From assembly GCA_002394535.1 (NCBI GenBank), contig DGUG01000147.1:1-9398 (forward strand): DNA of 9,398 nt. Direction: 5' to 3'. Origin of the DNA: Lachnospiraceae bacterium UBA4316 (GTDB taxonomy: Bacteria; Bacillota; Clostridia; Lachnospirales; Lachnospiraceae). The notes below the pieces were generated by a model, which was not told the origin of the DNA, did not search any database, and saw only the letters and a list, made by a program, of their open reading frames with translations. Made by a program: the position numbers and the translations under genes. Shown here one piece after another: positions 6,460-9,398 of this stretch. Position 1 is the stretch's first letter; every line of letters begins with the position of its first letter.

Positions 6460-6567
6460 ACATCGACTGCGTCGATGTCGCCGTGTCACGATTTCGCAGA
6501 AATCATTTGAACTGCCGTACCCGCTCAAACGGCGCTCTGCCTGACTCGATTGCACAGCAATCGAGTC
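6460..6567 (-). repeat. Structured repeat, copy B
   Basis: The second copy is in the same orientation as copy A, 236 bases away, with the identical 29-nt core at 6515-6543 and a shared GTCACGATTTC (6485-6495) at exactly the same distance from it (30 bases). Its hairpins are: ACATCGAC/GTCGATGT (6460-6478); GATTTC/GAAATC (6490-6502 region); core GCCGT/ACGGC (6514-6518 with 6529-6533); and GACTCGATTGC/GCAATCGAGTC (6543-6567) with a 3-base loop. The last has the same 11-bp plus 3-base design as in copy A but a different sequence. It lies in the 3' untranslated region of the small gene, between its stop codon and the terminator. The 6460-6478 hairpin may be a flank rather than part of the element. 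Confidence 0.75.
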
Positions 6568-6568
6568 A

Positions 6569-6775
6569 TCACGCAACATGCTTGAAAGCGTGAGCGATAT
6601 TGCCGTGTGCCCATACAATGTCGTATCCGGGCGCATATCTTCCTGTGCTGTCGTCATGAACAGTGCAGAAGTGTTTGTCGCATTCATCCATTTTATTGAA
6701 GCTGTCCATCATTTCATTGAATGAAGCGAAAAACAGTGTCTCTTTTCCTTTTTGTGTAATGTAATAATCTCTCAT
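6569..6775 (-). CDS. Small protein of unknown function (68 aa)
   Basis: I do not recognise this protein. It begins MRDYYITQKGKETLFFASFN and ends IAHAFKHVA; it is soluble, rich in Met, Asp, His and aromatic residues, and has two Cys (C33 and C37) and several His near each other (CDKHFCTVHDD), which might bind a metal, although that is speculation. No signal peptide or membrane segment is seen. Support for a real gene comes from its surroundings: a sigma-A promoter at 6938-6911, a structured leader, a possible ribosome site (AGGTAGGG about 7 bases before the ATG) and a terminator after it. The stop codon lies 1-2 bases before repeat copy B, so insertion of the repeat might have shortened the gene. 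Confidence 0.6.
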   Translation of the reverse strand: MRDYYITQKGKETLFFASFNEMMDSFNKMDECDKHFCTVHDDSTGRYAPGYDIVWAHGNIAHAFKHVA

Positions 6776-6798
6776 CTTTTTTCCCTACCTTTCTTCAT
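6772..6798 (-). CDS. Possible 8-codon upstream ORF (MKKGREKR)
   Basis: ATG 6798 has the best ribosome site of this transcript (GAGGAG at 6809-6804, 5-base spacing). Its frame gives MKKGREKR and stops at a TGA overlapping the ATG of the 68-codon gene (ATGA overlap). This arrangement would couple translation of the two. Too short for any coding test, so it is only a candidate. Confidence 0.35.
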   Translation of the reverse strand: MKKGREKR

Positions 6799-6811
6799 CT
6801 CTTCTCCTCAT

Positions 6812-6904
6812 ACAAGCGCTGCCACAACCATTGGCCCCACCATATATTGAAGCGGTATCGTTTCCGAAAACGATTAAGTTTCAATATATATGAATCTCGC
6901 TTGC
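6812..6904 (-). ncRNA. Structured 5' leader, candidate three-way junction
   Basis: From the predicted transcription start (~6904) the RNA begins GCAAGCG (6904-6898), which pairs with CGCUUGU (6818-6812) as a 7-bp closing stem. Inside it, AUAUAUUGAA (6889-6880) pairs with UUCAAUAUAU (6851-6842), extended by a C-G and a G-U pair. After a 3x3 internal loop, AUCGUUU pairs with AAACGAU (6874-6857) on a UCGG loop. A third short stem GCCA/UGGC lies at about 6834-6821. The ribosome site of the downstream reading frame follows immediately. The layout looks like a cis-regulatory RNA; I do not recognise a known riboswitch class, and a protein-binding leader is equally possible. Confidence 0.5.
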
Positions 6905-6910
6905 AAACAT

Positions 6911-6938
6911 ATAATAACACACATATGGTAAAAGTCAA
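6911..6938 (-). promoter_or_regulatory. Promoter of the 68-codon gene
   Basis: Minus-strand TTGACT (6938-6933) and TATTAT (6916-6911) are 16 bases apart, close to sigma-A consensus. A start about 7 bases downstream falls at 6904, the first base of the leader's closing stem. Confidence 0.7.
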
Positions 6939-6996
6939 CAATTGCAGAAGGATAAAATTGTACTTTATGACGAACAATAGAAAATCATACGCTGAA

Positions 6997-7014
6997 ATTG
7001 TGCAAAATCACAAT
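6997..7014. repeat. Inverted repeat ATTGTG-N6-CACAAT
   Basis: ATTGTG (6997-7002) and CACAAT (7009-7014) form a symmetrical site between the two divergent promoters, about 47 bases before the -35 box of the lipoprotein promoter. It has the shape of a repressor or activator operator. Chance occurrence in this AT-rich stretch is quite possible. Confidence 0.3.
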
Positions 7015-7060
7015 GTATCATATAAATAATAAAATAACATATCGATTTATATATTTAGCA

Positions 7061-7089
7061 TTGACGAATCTGATTCAACAATATATTGT
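7061..7089 (+). promoter_or_regulatory. Probable promoter of the BMP/ABC transporter operon
   Basis: TTGACG (7061-7066) and TATTGT (7084-7089) have 17-base spacing. The -10 box overlaps a perfect 10-bp palindrome CAATATATTG (7079-7088) that could be an operator. The transcript would have a leader of about 60 bases before ATG 7157. Confidence 0.5.
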
Positions 7090-7144
7090 ATATGAGTACG
7101 AATCAAAAGTCATATCTTGTGACTGCACAACAATACAATTTTCC

Positions 7145-7150
7145 GGGAGG
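7145..7150 (+). promoter_or_regulatory. Ribosome binding site deciding the BMP lipoprotein start
   Basis: GGGAGG lies 6 bases before ATG 7157. The frame is open back to 6998, but only the 7157 start gives an N-terminal signal peptide, and the longer form would begin before the promoter. Confidence 0.85.
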
Positions 7151-7156
7151 ACAGTT

Positions 7157-8398
7157 ATGAAAAAACTATTTTCGTTGCTACTGGCAACAGCAATGACCGT
7201 TTCTTTGTGTGCTTGCGGAGCACAGGCTCCTGCAGCTGGAGCAGATGCATCTGCCGAGACATCGGAAGCGTCGGAATCTGGGGAGAAGCTCGATATCAAA
7301 GCAGGCTTTATCTGCCTTCATGATGAGAACTCAACTTATGATCTTAACTTTATAACGGCGGCAAAGGCAGCATGTGAGTCGCTTGGCATTGAGGCTGTTA
7401 TCAAGACCAACATTCCCGAAGGACAGGAATGCTATGATGCGGCATGTGAGCTTGCGGATCAGGGATGCGGCTACATTTTTGCAGATTCATTCGGACATGA
7501 GGACTACATGATCGAGGCAGCCAAGGAATATCCTGACATTCAGTTCTGCCATGCTACGGGAACCAAGGCTCATACCGAGAATCTTGCAAACTTCCATAAT
7601 GCTTTTGCTTCTATCTACGAAGGACGTTACCTTTCGGGTATCGCAGCAGGAATGAAGCTTAACGAGATGATCGCAGACGGCAAGATTACGGAAGACCAGG
7701 CTAAGATCGGTTATGTCGGAGCATTCACATACGCAGAGGTTATTTCGGGGTACACATCCTATTTCCTCGGAGCACGTTCGGTATGTCCTACGGCAACCAT
7801 GGAAGTTACCTTCACAGGTTCATGGTACGATGAGACAGCTGAGAAGGAGGGAGCAACAAAGCTTATCTCCGACGGTTGTGTTCTCATATCCCAGCACGCA
7901 GATTCAATGGGAAGTCCTACGGCCTGCGAAAATGCCGGTGTACCTAACAGCTCATACAACGGACCTACGGACGGCGCATGTCCTGAAACGTATATCTCAT
8001 ATTGCAAGATTGATTGGACACCCTACTTTACCGATTCAATAACAAAGGCAGCAAAGGGTGAGGCTATTCCTGCCGACTACATCGGAACTCTTGAGACCGG
8101 CTCTGTTGTAATAGACCACTTCGGCAAGAACGTTGCAGCAGGAACGGAAGAAGCGGTTGAGGCAGCTAAGGCTGATCTTATTGCAGGCAAGATCCATGTA
8201 TTTGATACGAAAACGTTTACTGTTGACGGCGCACAGCTTACAACCTACATGGCTGACGTTGATACGGATGCAAACTACGAAGGTGATCACGAGGCTATCA
8301 AGGACGGATACTTCAATGAGTCCGGAGACGGAATGCGTTCCGCACCTTACTTCGACCTTCAGATCGATGGAATTACGCTTCTGGACACTGCTTTTTAG
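7157..8398 (+). CDS. BMP-family (nucleoside-type) ABC transporter substrate-binding lipoprotein
   Basis: The 413-residue protein has a lipoprotein signal (MKKLFSLLLATAMTVSLCAC; lipobox L17-C18-A19-C20) and an Ala/Ser/Glu linker up to about residue 45, so the binding domain should sit outside the membrane on a lipid anchor. The rest matches the basic membrane protein (PnrA-like) periplasmic-binding fold: KAGFICLHDE (48-57), IYEGRYLSGIAAG (153-165), IGYVGAF (184-190), FTGSWYD (219-225), ISQHADS (244-250) and DWTPYF (286-291). Characterised relatives bind nucleosides; the exact ligand here cannot be read from sequence. The transporter ATPase gene follows 20 bases downstream, and permease genes would be expected beyond the window. 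Confidence 0.92.
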   Translation: MKKLFSLLLATAMTVSLCACGAQAPAAGADASAETSEASESGEKLDIKAGFICLHDENSTYDLNFITAAKAACESLGIEAVIKTNIPEGQECYDAACELADQGCGYIFADSFGHEDYMIEAAKEYPDIQFCHATGTKAHTENLANFHNAFASIYEGRYLSGIAAGMKLNEMIADGKITEDQAKIGYVGAFTYAEVISGYTSYFLGARSVCPTATMEVTFTGSWYDETAEKEGATKLISDGCVLISQHADSMGSPTACENAGVPNSSYNGPTDGACPETYISYCKIDWTPYFTDSITKAAKGEAIPADYIGTLETGSVVIDHFGKNVAAGTEEAVEAAKADLIAGKIHVFDTKTFTVDGAQLTTYMADVDTDANYEGDHEAIKDGYFNESGDGMRSAPYFDLQIDGITLLDTAF

Positions 8399-8404
8399 GC
8401 TGAT

Positions 8405-8410
8405 AGGAGA
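8405..8410 (+). promoter_or_regulatory. Ribosome binding site favouring a TTG start for the ATPase
   Basis: AGGAGA ends 8 bases before TTG 8419. The nearest in-frame ATG (8428) is 17 bases away, too far for this site, so TTG is the better start. Confidence 0.7.
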
Positions 8411-8418
8411 AATTTAAT

Positions 8419-9398
8419 TTGGAAAACATGCAGCCCGTGCTCAGCATGCGCGGTATCAGCAAAAGATTTGATCTAAAGCAGGCAAATACAGCCGTTGATT
8501 TTGATCTGTATAAAGGTGAGATCGTCTCGCTCCTGGGTGAAAACGGGAGCGGGAAGACCACCCTTATGAATATGCTTGCAGGGATATATTATCCCGATGA
8601 AGGGCAGATATTTGTTAAAGGGAGTGAGGTTACGATCTCATCCCCGGCAGATGCTTACAGGCTTGGAATCGGAATGGTGCATCAGCATTTCAAACTGGTT
8701 GATGTATTTACCGCGTGGGAGAACATTGTACTTGGTACCGGTGGTGAGATTTCTCCAACGGGGAAATCTCAGCACGTAGGCGGCAAACTTGACCCTGCAT
8801 TTGTCAAAGCCAGAATAAAGGAGATATGCGACAAGTACGGATTTGTCGTAGATCCCGACAAGAAAATCTATAACATGACGGTTTCCGAAAAGCAGACCGT
8901 CGAGATAGTCAAAGTGATTTTCCGCGGAGCGGATATTCTCATTCTTGATGAACCTACGGCAGTTCTGACGCCGCAGGAGTGCGAACGTCTTTTTGAAGTT
9001 ATGCGCAACATGAAAAAAGACGGCAAGTCGATAGTCATTATTACCCACAAACTTAACGAAGTCATGGCAATATCGGACCGGGTGGTGATCCTGCGCCAGG
9101 GCAGATATGTCGGAGAACTTGAAACGGCATCCACCAATCCTCAGGAGATGACCGATATGATGGTAGGTCACGCGGTAACTCTTGATATTGAGAGGCCCGA
9201 ACCTGTTGATCCGAAGAAGAGACTTGTTATCAAAGACATAAATGTTACGGATATCGAGGGTGTCAGGAAGGTTAAGAATGTCAGCTTTTACATGAACTCG
9301 GGAGAGATTCTCGGGATAGCCGGAATATCGGGAAGCGGCCAGAAGGAGCTTCTTGAGGCCATTGCCGGAATCCAGAAGGTTGATTCGGGCTCGGTTAT
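8419..9398 (+). CDS. Nucleoside/sugar-type ABC transporter ATP-binding protein with two NBDs (partial)
   Basis: The gene runs off the window; 326 codons are visible of a family usually ~500 residues long. The first nucleotide-binding domain has Walker A GENGSGKTT (40-48), Q-loop HQHF (88-91), Walker B ILILDEPT (173-180) and the H-loop ITHK (208-211). The ABC signature is MTVSEKQTVEI (153-163) rather than LSGGQ, as is common in this two-domain sugar and nucleoside group. A second domain begins near residue 257 and shows the degenerate Walker A GISGSGQKEL, also typical of the second half in this group. It energises the importer served by the BMP lipoprotein encoded just upstream. The start is taken as TTG 8419 because of AGGAGA at 8405-8410; ATG 8428 is the alternative. 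Confidence 0.93.
   Translation, partial: MENMQPVLSMRGISKRFDLKQANTAVDFDLYKGEIVSLLGENGSGKTTLMNMLAGIYYPDEGQIFVKGSEVTISSPADAYRLGIGMVHQHFKLVDVFTAWENIVLGTGGEISPTGKSQHVGGKLDPAFVKARIKEICDKYGFVVDPDKKIYNMTVSEKQTVEIVKVIFRGADILILDEPTAVLTPQECERLFEVMRNMKKDGKSIVIITHKLNEVMAISDRVVILRQGRYVGELETASTNPQEMTDMMVGHAVTLDIERPEPVDPKKRLVIKDINVTDIEGVRKVKNVSFYMNSGEILGIAGISGSGQKELLEAIAGIQKVDSGSV

Noticed and set aside
6279..6543. The two repeats as a minimal CRISPR array
   Set aside because: Only two units 236 bases apart, the intervening DNA contains a promoter, a terminator and riboswitch parts, and no cas gene is seen.
6501..6545. AGTTCAAAT near the repeat core as a tRNA T-loop
   Set aside because: No acceptor stem, anticodon arm or full cloverleaf can be formed around it.
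6795..6977. 60-codon minus-strand open frame with a hydrophobic start
   Set aside because: It runs across the promoter and the structured leader stems, begins upstream of the predicted transcription start, and has no ribosome site.
7108..7124. AGTCA/TGACT hairpin in the BMP leader as a riboswitch or attenuator
   Set aside because: Only 5 bp with a 7-nt loop and no matching purine-riboswitch core; easily due to chance.
6998..7156. 53-residue N-terminal extension of the BMP lipoprotein
   Set aside because: It would place the signal peptide inside the protein and starts before the promoter; ATG 7157 has a good ribosome site.
8638..9171. 177-codon minus-strand open frame inside the ATPase gene
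   Set aside because: It overlaps Walker B and other conserved ATPase motifs on the other strand, with no independent support.

Overview
The window looks like chromosomal DNA of a Clostridia member, most likely a Lachnospiraceae-type gut or rumen bacterium. This is inferred from an FMN riboswitch driving a RibU-type ECF transporter, a typical Gram-positive lipoprotein signal peptide (MKKLFSLLLATA...LCACG), a BMP/nucleoside-type ABC transporter, compact operons with near-zero spacing, and moderate GC with AT-rich intergenic DNA. No phage, integrase, IS transposase, rRNA, tRNA or CRISPR array is visible.

Region 1 (1-5135, + strand) is an aromatic-amino-acid operon: the 3' end of a probable prephenate dehydrogenase gene (tyrA), aroA (EPSP synthase), aroC (a divergent chorismate synthase), and one long gene fusing shikimate dehydrogenase, shikimate kinase and type II 3-dehydroquinase in a single 602-residue chain. 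Together these cover every step from 3-dehydroquinate to chorismate, plus the branch to tyrosine. The last gene is unrelated to aromatic synthesis: a lipoprotein whose C-terminal half is a barnase-like ribonuclease domain with nearly all catalytic residues kept. No barstar-like inhibitor gene is seen in the window.

Region 2 (5142-6407, - strand, convergent with region 1 across only 6 bases) is a riboflavin uptake operon: a near-consensus promoter, an FMN riboswitch, ribU, and a kinase-only riboflavin kinase. RibU imports riboflavin, the kinase traps it as FMN, and FMN can shut off translation, because the closing P1 helix of the riboswitch contains the ribU Shine-Dalgarno sequence. The riboswitch carries an extra ~93-nt structured repeat in loop L3, flanked by TATA on both sides. 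A second copy of the repeat lies at 6460-6567. The two share a 29-nt identical core and an 11-bp hairpin that has changed sequence by compensatory substitutions.

Region 3 (6407-6938, - strand) is a self-contained unit: promoter, a ~93-nt leader that can fold as a three-way junction, a possible 8-codon upstream ORF, a 68-codon gene of unknown function, repeat copy B, and an intrinsic terminator. Region 4 (7061-9398, + strand) holds a promoter, a BMP-family substrate-binding lipoprotein and the start of its double-NBD ATPase, the beginning of a nucleoside-type ABC importer operon that continues beyond the window. The 6776-7156 intergenic stretch holds the divergent promoters, the structured leader and small inverted repeats, with no further gene seen.
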